A stretch of 64,000 nucleotides of DNA, taken from positions 437,982 through 501,981 of the forward strand of contig JAEOUA010000006.1 in NCBI GenBank assembly GCA_016839555.1, read 5' to 3'. This document shows positions 46,139-55,659 of the stretch, piece by piece (the stretch's first letter is position 1; each line of letters opens with the position of its first letter). Source of the stretch: Promethearchaeota archaeon. Lineage in GTDB: Archaea > Asgardarchaeota > Lokiarchaeia > Sigyniarchaeales > SOKP01. The position numbers were made by a program, and so were the translations under genes. The notes beneath the pieces were generated by a model. That model made no database searches. It was given only the letters and a program-made list of their open reading frames with translations, and had not been told where the DNA came from.

Positions 46139-48136
46139 TTATAAATTTGAGTTAACCCACGTCAACTCAAAATAGATTTTTTCAAAATTCTCTTTATCGT
46201 TTACATTCTTTTTACCCAATTTTAATTGGGATATTAATATTATAAATTTGGCAATCCTTTGCAATTTATTTTTATTTACATTGGGATCTTTTGCTTGAAC
46301 TAACTCAACCACATTTGTTGGAGTGATTTCTTTAGTTCCTAATTGTGCGTGAAGTTTTCGTTCTAATCTTCGATAAAGTAATAAAACTGCTTCTCTATAT
46401 CTACTTTTTTTATGATACATATTGATTTTTTTTGCAAAAAATGAAGAAGTTCGAAATCTAAGTTTATCTTCCTTTCTTTCTTGTTTTTCTATTTCTTTCT
46501 TCTCTTCTTCTTTCGCTTTTTTAGGTAAAAATTTTCTAAGAAGAATAACTGCGAGTAAAGGATAAATCCATGCAGTTATAGGATTCGTGCTTAATTGTAT
46601 GATATATCTCATTACGAAACCAAATATTCCTGCAGACGTCATATCATTAGTATCTTCTGGACGAATATGTGCTTCATCAATCGCAATGACCCATTGGGAA
46701 GGTATTTCCCCCTGATCTTGTCGTGTTAACCAGCTTATAACATTTATAGCAAATTGTAAGTTATCATATTTTGGATTAATGATTAGTTGATTATTCCATA
46801 AACTTGCATCAGAAGAGATAAAAATACGAAAATTTCCGGTGTCTTTTGAAAGGAAAACCGCTGGCGTAAAAGGATATCCTAAAGGGAGATGTCCTTGAGT
46901 CAGATTCCAAAATTCTACTATCTCTGTAGGCATAGCGCTTCCTTGTAAACTATAATATTGCAGCATAGTTTCATAAAGGAAATTTATATCTATGGCATCG
47001 TTATAATAGGTTAAATTTCCTACGGTGAATTTATAATCATATCTTCCATCGAAATTTTTGTCTACAAAACTATGTACATCACTACTACGAGCAACGACAT
47101 TCCACCCAAAAAAATCAATAAGAGGGCCTCCAGCTACCGCTGTAGCTTTTGAAAGAATAACTCTATCGACCCCTCTAGTAAATACATTTGCAGGATCATT
47201 GAATTGATCCTTTGTTATTACAGGGAAAAGGGGATTTGTGTCAAAAGATTTATTATCCAATAAATATCCTTCTGCAAAAATGGTAACTGGTGTATTATTA
47301 ATCGCACTTAAATCCATTTGATTAGCAGCAAATATTTCCCAAAGTAGTTCATAGGTAGATCCATGATCGTGGCATAATAAAAGAGAATTTTTTCCTTTGA
47401 AGAAGTTGATAAAAAAGGGAATTTCATATATTGGGTTGTAAAATTTGTTTGGTCCGAGCATTACTAATAAAACTGATTTACCTAATAAATTCAAAGTTTT
47501 GATTTGTTCTATTCTTTCAGTTGCACTTAGGCTCGATTGAATCGGCATAACTTCATACCCCATTAATTCCATTGTTTCTTTGAAAGTTGAGCAGCCATTC
47601 CAATCTTCATTATAAATCGAAAAATTTTGATCATTTTTTCCTTGATCAATTATAGGAGATAAGAAAGGGATTAAAGTGAAAATTAATACAATTGTTAAAA
47701 GTGCGGGTTGATAAATAGAGCCAAACGTTAATTTTTTAGTTTTTTTTGTTCGGTTTTTTTCTTGTATATTTCTTATAAGAAAAATAATGAAAAATAATCC
47801 AATAACTCCTGCAGCAAAATAACACACAAATGGTATAACATTTAAATAAGGAGGAAGGGTGAATTGCGTTTCAAATTTTGATTGAATCAAGACTTTTAAA
47901 CCGATATTAAGGGGATTAGGAGGAGGAAAACTTAAATCAATAAAGTTAAAAAACCTGAGTAAAAAATCTATTGAAAGATATTCAATATTTTCCTGAATCA
48001 GTGTTTGAACATTTTCATCACTGCTAATATAATTACTTAGAAAATCTGTTAATAAGACACCAATCATTATTAAAACAATGATAATAGTAACATATAAAAT
48101 ACTTTTAACTACTGTTTTACTTTTTCTTGATACCAT
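46139..48136 (-). CDS. DUF4350-like membrane protein of the surface operon
   Basis: A 665-residue protein with hydrophobic segments near residues 9-30, 92-120 and 148-168, a large extracytoplasmic domain (about 175-510), one more span (about 520-540) and a charged cytoplasmic tail to the end. The outer domain resembles DUF4350: YNEDWNGCSTFKETMELMGY, then VLLVMLGPNKFYNPIYEIPF, and NSLLLCHDHGS, a fold like glutamine amidotransferases without a clear nucleophile, closing with VIAIDEAHIRPED. The tail (YHKKSRYREAVLLLYRRLER) is DUF4129-like. Such proteins accompany MoxR and DUF58 genes, as here. Confidence 0.75.
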   Translation of the reverse strand: MVSRKSKTVVKSILYVTIIIVLIMIGVLLTDFLSNYISSDENVQTLIQENIEYLSIDFLLRFFNFIDLSFPPPNPLNIGLKVLIQSKFETQFTLPPYLNVIPFVCYFAAGVIGLFFIIFLIRNIQEKNRTKKTKKLTFGSIYQPALLTIVLIFTLIPFLSPIIDQGKNDQNFSIYNEDWNGCSTFKETMELMGYEVMPIQSSLSATERIEQIKTLNLLGKSVLLVMLGPNKFYNPIYEIPFFINFFKGKNSLLLCHDHGSTYELLWEIFAANQMDLSAINNTPVTIFAEGYLLDNKSFDTNPLFPVITKDQFNDPANVFTRGVDRVILSKATAVAGGPLIDFFGWNVVARSSDVHSFVDKNFDGRYDYKFTVGNLTYYNDAIDINFLYETMLQYYSLQGSAMPTEIVEFWNLTQGHLPLGYPFTPAVFLSKDTGNFRIFISSDASLWNNQLIINPKYDNLQFAINVISWLTRQDQGEIPSQWVIAIDEAHIRPEDTNDMTSAGIFGFVMRYIIQLSTNPITAWIYPLLAVILLRKFLPKKAKEEEKKEIEKQERKEDKLRFRTSSFFAKKINMYHKKSRYREAVLLLYRRLERKLHAQLGTKEITPTNVVELVQAKDPNVNKNKLQRIAKFIILISQLKLGKKNVNDKENFEKIYFELTWVNSNL

Positions 48137-48192
48137 TTTATTTAAAAAATACTATTCATTTTATTTTAATCCCAATTTAAAAAAGGAATTAT

Positions 48193-48564
48193 TTATAAAT
48201 TTAAAGTAAAATCTTTCTTCTCAATTTCATTATAAATTCGAGAAAACAAATTTAAGGTGGTTCCAAATTGTTCTCGTGTTGGTTCTAAACCTCCGTAAAT
48301 GATATCTTCAATCTGCTTCACGAAAGGATATACAATTTCCGGTTTTTGTTCTAATTCGTTTACACATAAGATGGCATATTCTCTAATAGTCTGATGCGGA
48401 AGCCGAGGTTTATCATATCTTTCTTTAATTAGATCAGCGTAAATAAGATACACATATGCTATAGCTTCTTTCAATCTTCCAGAGTTTATGAGAATTTTAA
48501 GATTTTGCTTTTTCTTTTTTTCATCAAATTTCCTTTCCGGTTCTTTTTTAGTCAAGAATCCCAT
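48193..48564 (-). CDS. DUF4129-like cytoplasmic domain protein
   Basis: A short 123-residue soluble protein made of helices: LKILINSGRLKEAIAYVYLI then YADLIKERYDKPRLPHQTIR, EYAIL and VKQIEDIIYGG. The block matches the C-terminal domain of the neighbouring 531-residue protein (GRIEEALTYLFSAIYMELV, PNETIRDFGI, IQNIEAIIYS), so this is a stand-alone paralogue of that DUF4129-type domain. It has no membrane segment and lies between two membrane proteins of the surface operon. Confidence 0.75.
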   Translation of the reverse strand: MGFLTKKEPERKFDEKKKKQNLKILINSGRLKEAIAYVYLIYADLIKERYDKPRLPHQTIREYAILCVNELEQKPEIVYPFVKQIEDIIYGGLEPTREQFGTTLNLFSRIYNEIEKKDFTLNL

Positions 48565-48666
48565 TTTTTCTTACCTACAAGAGTTATTTATGTTATTTTT
48601 TTATATTATTTCTATTTGTTAATTGTTTAATTGATTTATTTATAATGATAATATAATAAATCTTAT

Positions 48667-50262
48667 TTAAAAATTTAAAATAAAATTATATCCCGTTAAG
48701 AGATAATATATAGGCGAAAATAATTCAATAGAATTATAAAAATCTTCATCCGATAATGGAGTTGGGCGAGAATAGATAATTGCTTCAATATTTTGAATAA
48801 ATGGATATATTTTTGTGGGATCTAATCCGAATTCTTTCACTGATATTATTCCAAAATCCCTAATAGTTTCATTCGGATTCCGTTTCCTTCCAAATTTCCC
48901 TCCAACTAATTCCATATAAATAGCACTAAATAAGTAAGTAAGTGCCTCCTCAATTCTGCCAGACTCTTTAAGAATTTTTAAGTTTTCAATTTTTCCTTCA
49001 AGCGGGATGGTAATTACTTTCGATGAGATAACATTTTTTCTATAATAAAGATATCCCATAATTGCTACTATGACAGCCGCCACGATGATGCTCGGAATAC
49101 CAATTATTAAAAACCATTGAAATGGTGTTATTGTTATTCCCGATTCAGGGGTTCGAATAAGTAAAAAAAGTAGTAAATTAATTGGGTTAACTGTTAAATT
49201 AATATTTGATTCAATATTAGTGTTGCCTTTTAATTCAATCTTAATAGTTTTGGAACCCACTCCTGAAGGAATTAAGTAATTATGACCAAAATTTCCTGAA
49301 TCATCAGTTGTAATAGTACTAATAAGTCGAGTATCAAAATAGAGATTAAATTCTCTGTTAGAAATTTTTAATGAATTATTTCCAACTGCAGAGATTTCCC
49401 CTCTTATTTGAAGGATTTGCCCTTCATTGATCTTATTAGGGGTATTCCAAACTACTGTAATATTAGTAAAAATATTTATATTTTTAATCTTAGTTTCTGA
49501 AGATTTTACTTTATTCGAAATATTTGGAAATTGTAATGTAAGATTTAATTGTCCTAAAATTGCATTGCTAGGAACTGGAATATTTGGTAGAGACCCATCT
49601 ACATTTGAATATATTGAATTATTAGGCCATGTAAATGAGGAGTTTTCCCATTGATAATAGATTTGTTCATTTGAAATTCCAGTTCCATTCTCATATCTAA
49701 TAAATCCGTTAATATTAAAAGATTCTCCTGGTGAATAAGGCTCATCTGGTTTTGTTATTTGAAAATATGATGTCGTATTAACGTAAATAGTAAAATTATT
49801 TTTACAAATAATTAAATCTCCCCCAATGTCAGATATTACTTGAGCTTTTACTGTATGATTGGTATATACGTTTAAACTATCTGAAACAATATAATTAATC
49901 TGAAAAGTACCATTCTCATCTGTAGTGGCATTATATAGTTTATTGACATGATTATCAATTTTGATAGCAACTATATAACCAGATTCACTCACATTTCCAA
50001 ATAACTTTAAATCTCCTTCTAATGTAAAATTAGAGTTGTGAGAAAACATTTTATTATCAATCCAATAACTCGTGAGGTTAATCTCTCCAATAAGAGCAGA
50101 TGGGTTTATATATTTTTTATTTTTATAATTCTTGTAATTAATTTGGCTAACGTTATTTGTATTTAAAAAGAGGATTGATAATGAAAGAATTATTACTAAA
50201 ATCAGAAAAATACTAAATAAATTCTTTTTTCTTAGGTTTTTCACTTTGAATAATTCTCTCAT
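48667..50262 (-). CDS. Surface protein with Ig-like domains, TM and DUF4129-type cytoplasmic domain
   Basis: A 531-residue protein with an N-terminal hydrophobic signal/anchor (13-32) and an extracytoplasmic part of about 330 residues rich in Asn, Ser and Thr and containing repeats of Ig-like strands (GEINLTSYWID, then ENGTFQINYIVSDSLNVYTN, DDSGNFGHNYLIPSGVGSKT). One TM lies near 380-402 and a cytoplasmic DUF4129-like helical domain near 425-525. Many N-x-S/T sequons suggest N-glycosylation. It lies 33 bp after the transglutaminase-fold gene in the operon. Confidence 0.8.
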   Translation of the reverse strand: MRELFKVKNLRKKNLFSIFLILVIILSLSILFLNTNNVSQINYKNYKNKKYINPSALIGEINLTSYWIDNKMFSHNSNFTLEGDLKLFGNVSESGYIVAIKIDNHVNKLYNATTDENGTFQINYIVSDSLNVYTNHTVKAQVISDIGGDLIICKNNFTIYVNTTSYFQITKPDEPYSPGESFNINGFIRYENGTGISNEQIYYQWENSSFTWPNNSIYSNVDGSLPNIPVPSNAILGQLNLTLQFPNISNKVKSSETKIKNINIFTNITVVWNTPNKINEGQILQIRGEISAVGNNSLKISNREFNLYFDTRLISTITTDDSGNFGHNYLIPSGVGSKTIKIELKGNTNIESNINLTVNPINLLLFLLIRTPESGITITPFQWFLIIGIPSIIVAAVIVAIMGYLYYRKNVISSKVITIPLEGKIENLKILKESGRIEEALTYLFSAIYMELVGGKFGRKRNPNETIRDFGIISVKEFGLDPTKIYPFIQNIEAIIYSRPTPLSDEDFYNSIELFSPIYYLLTGYNFILNF

Positions 50263-50295
50263 TTTTCATCAAAATTTGTTGAAATTTTTATCAAA

Positions 50296-53200
50296 CTAAG
50301 TAAATTGCTTATTTGAAGGATTAACATAATCTAAATCATTATCAGTGGGATTAAAATAAACCCAAATTTCGGAATCAGACCTATAATTAGGCCATGGATC
50401 TGACGGATGAATATAAATTGACACATTAAATCCTCCAAATTGATCTGTTTGAACAGTATCATTATATGCAATTATATTTCCAGCAAGATCTTTAACGGTG
50501 ACATTTATATACATATCAGCAATTCCAGTATTATTGTCCCAAGTGAGATTTCCAATAACTATTAAAGTATCTGTATCTACCCAATATTCTGGATATTCAG
50601 TTTCCCATTTAAGAGTATAATAATCTTGTTGGATTATTTGAGTACCAGCAGTTAGGTTTATGTTTAAAGAACTACTAAAATTAACCATATAATTAGATAA
50701 ATAAATGCCTGAGTCAGATATAGTTCCATTAAAATCTATTATAATAATATATCGGCCTTGTTGAAGGGTATCATTATCTATTGAATTAATTAAAAATGTA
50801 AATTCTCCATTCGCATCTGTAAAAGTATATTGGGAATAACCAGGGGCAAAGTTAAGGTATTGAGAAAGATCTTGATTTTCGGAATTTAACAAATAAATTC
50901 CCATTTCAAGACTTCTTAATGGAGAACTTCCATTCAAAACATTACCTGAAATTTCAAACCCATCGACAACCCTTTGTACACTAAATTCTGATTGAAAAAT
51001 ATTTATTGTGGCAGTTTCATTTATTACTATATACGTGGAATTATATGTGTCATAATATGGTGCACCATCTTCTCCATACCTTACATTGATTTTATGTAAA
51101 CCAGAATGTAAAGTATTTATAGGAATAGAAAAATTCCAATATCCTTTATCAATAACTTCAAATTTATGTCTATCTAATTCAGTATTCGTATATACATCTA
51201 TTAAATATACTATTGAATCAGCAGGAGCATAAGTATCGCTCTTATTAATCCATACCTCAAAAAGTGCATTCTCCCCATTTTGATAAGTTTCTGGAGGATC
51301 TATATTATTATAATTGGTTCTTGTATGATTCCCCTCGATCTTAAAAATAATACTTATCTCATCTAGATCATATACTTTTAGATCGTTAGTAGAATTAAAA
51401 TTATCAGCAAAATTAGTAATATAATTAAGATTAAAAATATAATCTGGATAGAAAAAATTTCCGTTGAATTCTAAGGAAAGTTTATAATTTTTTGTAGGGG
51501 TTCCCCCGTTCACAGTATACTCCAAATATATATCTCCATTATCATTTGAACCTTCAAAGCTTCCTAGAAAATTTAAATAAGACACAGAAACTTCATTAGT
51601 TCCGTCATATATTTTTAAGGAAACTCCCCCAAATCGAATAGGATTTGATTCGGAATCTTCAAGAGTACCAATTATCCTAAAGATTCTATCTGTAGTCCCG
51701 CTTCTGCTAACATTCAAATTATCAGGGCAAGATGTCAGATTCAAATTGATCTTATCATCCAAAATAAAATAAGAACTATTTTCAAAACTACCATACCGAG
51801 CATAAATTTTATTTGGGCCTGCTGGAATATTATCATTTATATTGTAGGTGTAGAGAGCAATTCCATTCGAGTTGGTGGTATTTTGTCCAATCAACAAACC
51901 AGTATAACTAAAGAAAGAGATATCTTGTCCCGAAACAGATTCTCCCGTTTCATTTAACAATTTTGCTTTTAGGTCAACTGTAGATGGTCTTGCAACAACA
52001 GGCGCAGTATTATTACTCGCTTCAATATCATTTATATAGAACCATATTGAATATATCTGCTCTTTTGTAATATTTAAATCTAACCTATTTGAGGAATCAT
52101 TAATAAATGGATAAGTATCAATAGAAAAATTAATACCTGTATAAAAAATCCAAGTTCCGTTGAAATCTGCTTGTATTTCATATTCTCCACTTGGTAGAGA
52201 ATTATCTGGAGTTAATGATATATCAAATTCGCCGTTATCATCTGTTATGTTTCCAAATGGTATTAAGGCATTAGGAATAGCTAATGGAGAGCCTTTATTG
52301 AAAAGTAGGAATGAGATATAAGCATGACTAACCCTATATCCATTGAGGGGATCTTCTAAATATCCTTGAACATTAACGGTTTCGCCATTGGAAATATTAA
52401 CTGTGGAGGGCGAAACATCAGTTAAATTCAAATTTATATTCGTAGTAGGTCCCGTTATTGTATAATTTGTATAATCAACGGCTGATGAATAGGTTGCAGA
52501 AATATAATGTACTCCGATAGTCTGGCTGTTATTAATATCAACAGTGGTCCATGCGTTGCCATTTTGGTCTGTACTGACCGCATATATGATTTTATTCATG
52601 GATAAATCTCGGAAGGTAATTATTCTATTTGCAACAGATTGATTTATAGAAGTTAATGTTGCAGAAATATTAGCTACATTTCCAACGTTCCTATATCCTT
52701 CAGTAAAATTAGTAGAAATAGAAATATTAAAACCACCTGTTGTAGCGTTAAAAGGAGAAATATTCTCACATACATCAAATTGAACCCAATTACCGCTTCC
52801 GTCTGTAGATGTTGGTACATATATTTCTGCCCAATTATAAATATTTGATTGCATAATGGGAATCACATTCTTTACCTCTGCTGGGTCATAAATCTCTTGT
52901 AAATTTCGAGTATTATATCCATCAACATACCGGCAGGCAAGGCCGAAAGCTCTTGAAAATGCACAGAAAGCAGATACAAAATCGGACCATACTCCTTCTT
53001 GATACTGGCAGAACCATTCAACAATATCATCACCAGAAGCAGGAGGATTACTAAAAATTGCAGATGCGCTAAAAACAAAATTATTTTCTAAATAATTCTG
53101 TATTTTCGCTGCTATTGTTGCAGCATTATCCCCATCTTGAATAATCCCATCTAAGTTATTATAATGATTTTCGAAATATGGATGAGCATTAATATAGGTA

Positions 53201-54117
53201 TTAATATCAGGGGGTAATTGGAGATAACGATTTTTAATCGGGTTCGGAGTATAACTTTCATCTACTGCTGAATTATTTATTTCTGTAAAAGTGGGGAGAT
53301 CTAAGCCAAATAGTTCATAGGTCATATTAACATCTCCAGTGGAAGTGAAATCAAGTGTTAATATAGTTGAATTAAATTCGGTTTTTGATAATCTTGTTTC
53401 TAATTCGTCTATATTATTGGCATGTACACTATTTTCCATAATAAAAGGAATAGGAAATAGATTAGGTATTACAAAGGAACTATAACCTGTTTGATTTGGA
53501 GATAATGGCATTGAGATATTAAGTATATCTAGTCCTGGATATTTTGAGATATAAGCGCTATACGGATAAAAATTATAAGTGCTTTGAGTAGAAGTGCTTT
53601 GCCATGTTGTCCCAGTAAACTCATCAAAACATTCATATTTCCACAAGCTACCTAGAACACTATCAATATTATCGTAATCATATATTCTAAATGCTTCAGA
53701 ATTTGATAATAAAAAGGCCCCAATTAATCCTGCAAACAAGGAAAGATCTAAATCATCAATATTTCCATCGATCATATCAGAATATTGATCTAAGAGATCA
53801 TCTAAAAGATTGTCTAATTGATCAGGTGTTAAAGTTATATTAAGATCATTAAGCCAATCTGCAAGATCTTGTGGATCTAATATATTTGCTAAAGCATTTG
53901 GATCCCAAGGTAATGGAGGGACTGTAAGGATAGGTTGATAGGGAATCGTACTTAATAAATTCTCATTAGGTTCAAGACGCTTTGAATCAGTTAACCAATT
54001 AAAAAGAGTCACAGAAAATGTTAACGCTGCGATTAAAAGCCCAACAAGCAGTATAACCCCCACAACTCTCTTTTTAGAGATACCAGAACTTAAAAGTTCT
54101 TCTTCTAGCTCAATCAT
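50296..54117 (-). CDS. Giant surface protein with degenerate transglutaminase core and Ig-like repeats
   Basis: The first gene of the surface operon, 1273 residues. One N-terminal TM (18-41) anchors it, with an acidic cytoplasmic tip. The outer part has a linker, a transglutaminase-like core (about 295-455) and then at least six Ig/Big-like repeats to the end, each with a DDNGEF- or DANGEFTF-like turn. The core aligns as GVWSDFVSAF then SRAFGLACRYVDGYN, and NWAEIYV then WVQFDV. In active enzymes the GVC and HAW positions hold the catalytic Cys and His. Here they are Trp377 and Tyr427, while Asp448 remains. The enzyme is therefore probably inactive. Cys385 is not in the catalytic position. Many glycosylation sequons are present. 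Confidence 0.85.
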   Translation of the reverse strand: MIELEEELLSSGISKKRVVGVILLVGLLIAALTFSVTLFNWLTDSKRLEPNENLLSTIPYQPILTVPPLPWDPNALANILDPQDLADWLNDLNITLTPDQLDNLLDDLLDQYSDMIDGNIDDLDLSLFAGLIGAFLLSNSEAFRIYDYDNIDSVLGSLWKYECFDEFTGTTWQSTSTQSTYNFYPYSAYISKYPGLDILNISMPLSPNQTGYSSFVIPNLFPIPFIMENSVHANNIDELETRLSKTEFNSTILTLDFTSTGDVNMTYELFGLDLPTFTEINNSAVDESYTPNPIKNRYLQLPPDINTYINAHPYFENHYNNLDGIIQDGDNAATIAAKIQNYLENNFVFSASAIFSNPPASGDDIVEWFCQYQEGVWSDFVSAFCAFSRAFGLACRYVDGYNTRNLQEIYDPAEVKNVIPIMQSNIYNWAEIYVPTSTDGSGNWVQFDVCENISPFNATTGGFNISISTNFTEGYRNVGNVANISATLTSINQSVANRIITFRDLSMNKIIYAVSTDQNGNAWTTVDINNSQTIGVHYISATYSSAVDYTNYTITGPTTNINLNLTDVSPSTVNISNGETVNVQGYLEDPLNGYRVSHAYISFLLFNKGSPLAIPNALIPFGNITDDNGEFDISLTPDNSLPSGEYEIQADFNGTWIFYTGINFSIDTYPFINDSSNRLDLNITKEQIYSIWFYINDIEASNNTAPVVARPSTVDLKAKLLNETGESVSGQDISFFSYTGLLIGQNTTNSNGIALYTYNINDNIPAGPNKIYARYGSFENSSYFILDDKINLNLTSCPDNLNVSRSGTTDRIFRIIGTLEDSESNPIRFGGVSLKIYDGTNEVSVSYLNFLGSFEGSNDNGDIYLEYTVNGGTPTKNYKLSLEFNGNFFYPDYIFNLNYITNFADNFNSTNDLKVYDLDEISIIFKIEGNHTRTNYNNIDPPETYQNGENALFEVWINKSDTYAPADSIVYLIDVYTNTELDRHKFEVIDKGYWNFSIPINTLHSGLHKINVRYGEDGAPYYDTYNSTYIVINETATINIFQSEFSVQRVVDGFEISGNVLNGSSPLRSLEMGIYLLNSENQDLSQYLNFAPGYSQYTFTDANGEFTFLINSIDNDTLQQGRYIIIIDFNGTISDSGIYLSNYMVNFSSSLNINLTAGTQIIQQDYYTLKWETEYPEYWVDTDTLIVIGNLTWDNNTGIADMYINVTVKDLAGNIIAYNDTVQTDQFGGFNVSIYIHPSDPWPNYRSDSEIWVYFNPTDNDLDYVNPSNKQFT

Positions 54118-54153
54118 GAATAAAAACTTATTTTAAAATCTACTCTAATTTTA

Positions 54154-54185
54154 TTTAGATATTAATCTAAATTTAGATATAAAAA
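54154..54185 (-). promoter_or_regulatory. Operator-like triple half-site overlapping the surface-operon promoter
   Basis: TTTAGAT (54154-54160), ATCTAAA (54165-54171) and TTTAGAT (54172-54178) form two overlapping inverted repeats, one a perfect 14-bp palindrome at 54165-54178. On the minus strand a box A TTTTTATA (54178-54185) abuts them, about 65 bp before the ATG at 54117. A regulator bound here would cover the region between TATA box and transcription start, so repression is likely. Confidence 0.55.
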
Positions 54186-54222
54186 GTTTATTCTAATAGT
54201 AAAAAAATAAGGAGAAAAGGGC

Positions 54223-55320
54223 CTAAAAACAATCCCAATAAGGAGATAAATTGTCTTTCAAATAAGGAATAAGTTTTACATTTATGTATTGTAATAACTC
54301 TGGATTAGATTCTCTTGAGGATTCTTTTATTAAAGTCTCCTCGGGTTCCTCATTTAATACCATCAGGCAATTATGAACTGCTTTAGCTTGTTTATCTAAT
54401 TGATAACCTCCCTCTAAAGTTATCAAGATTCTTCCTTCAGCATATTTATCGGCAATTTTTTTTATTTTTTTCAGATATTCTGCCGGTCCTTGGTATGTCC
54501 ATCCCATATTCGTAAGGCGGTCCGTGTGATGGGTATCAAATCCCGCCGAAATAAGAATAAATTCAGGAACAAATTCATTCAATACAGGTTCAATAATTTC
54601 CTCAAAAAATATCATTATGATATCCTCAGCTGCTCGCGGGGGCATAGGATAATTTATTATTTTTCCTTTTCCCCTTCCTGAACCGATTTCATCTGGGAAT
54701 CCACTTCCAGGATAAAGAGTTCTTCCATCTTGATGAGATCCAAAAAGAACAACCTCTCCCTTTTCTGAAGGACTTCCGCTAAAAAAGATGTCTTGCGTGC
54801 CATTTCCATGATGGCAATCCCAATCAATAATAGCAATTCGTTTAAAACCTTTTTCTCTAATAAGATATTCGGTACCAATAGCGATATTATTAAATATGCA
54901 GAAGCCAGCACATCTATACGCGTTTGTATGGTGCCCTGGAGGTCTTACAAGCGCAAAACCGTTATTAACATCCTTAGATAAGATTTGATCAATCCCCTCT
55001 AAATTTCCCCCTACGGAATAAAGTGATGCTTCATAGGTCTTTGGAGATACTAAAGTATCCATATCTAGACTCTGAACGTGACCTGTTGAGGCTGCTCGTT
55101 CGCTAATTTTTTTAACTTGAGTAATTAATTGATCCGTATGGACATATTTAATTTGCTCTAATGTTGCTTCTCTCGGAGTAATAATTTTAAAATCTGGACT
55201 CTCCAGAATTCCTTTTTCTTTAAGAAGATCCATGATAGCTATTAATCTTTCATGACTTTCCACATGGGTACCTATCCGATGTTCTAAATAGATATCATCA
55301 TAAACAATGCCCGTTGTCAT
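54223..55320 (-). CDS. Histone deacetylase-family hydrolase (class II-like)
   Basis: A 365-residue zinc deacetylase of the HDAC/acetylpolyamine amidohydrolase superfamily. The active-site residues are all seen: the His130-His131 pair in RPPGHH, Asp166 and the zinc ligands Asp168 and His170 in IIDWDCHHGNGT, zinc ligand Asp262 in ISAGFDTHHTD, and the catalytic Tyr306 in LEGGYQ. The N-terminus (MTTGIVYDDIYLEHRIGTHV) is also typical. It would remove acetyl groups from lysines of proteins or from small acetylated amines. It is monocistronic, and upstream lies a 339-bp divergent region. The substrate cannot be read from sequence. Confidence 0.9.
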   Translation of the reverse strand: MTTGIVYDDIYLEHRIGTHVESHERLIAIMDLLKEKGILESPDFKIITPREATLEQIKYVHTDQLITQVKKISERAASTGHVQSLDMDTLVSPKTYEASLYSVGGNLEGIDQILSKDVNNGFALVRPPGHHTNAYRCAGFCIFNNIAIGTEYLIREKGFKRIAIIDWDCHHGNGTQDIFFSGSPSEKGEVVLFGSHQDGRTLYPGSGFPDEIGSGRGKGKIINYPMPPRAAEDIIMIFFEEIIEPVLNEFVPEFILISAGFDTHHTDRLTNMGWTYQGPAEYLKKIKKIADKYAEGRILITLEGGYQLDKQAKAVHNCLMVLNEEPEETLIKESSRESNPELLQYINVKLIPYLKDNLSPYWDCF

Positions 55321-55659
55321 AATATATTCAGCTATTTTAGATTAGATTTTTAATAATTTCTTTTATATTAATATATTTTCGTACCTTATAATAAAGATTT
55401 AGATTTTTAAATTAAATCTTTTTCTTTTTATAGGAGAAGAATTTCAAATCATTTATGAGCTTTAAAAGCAATTTTCGGTAAACTGATTCAAAAATTAGTA
55501 GGTTTTTCAATTCATAAAAGACAGAGTTTAATTTATTCCTATTAAATGAATTTGGATCAAAATTAGTTAAACTTTTTCTTTCATTATTAAATATGTAGAT
55601 ATATAATTTATAGAAAAATACTAACTCTTAATTTTAGGAATTAATAGGTTCATAAGGTC
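55321..55659. other. Divergent intergenic region between the deacetylase and the GTPase
   Basis: No gene is visible. A 9-bp inverted repeat AAAGATTTA/TAAATCTTT (55393-55401 and 55413-55421) with an 11-nt spacer lies near the deacetylase end. A box-A-like ATATATAATTTATAG at about 55599-55614 should serve the GTPase. The rest is plain AT-rich sequence. Confidence 0.45.

Noticed and set aside
55393..55421. 9-bp inverted repeat followed by T runs as a terminator
   Set aside because: No plus-strand gene precedes it, so it cannot be terminating anything on that strand. It may be chance in AT-rich DNA or a regulator site.
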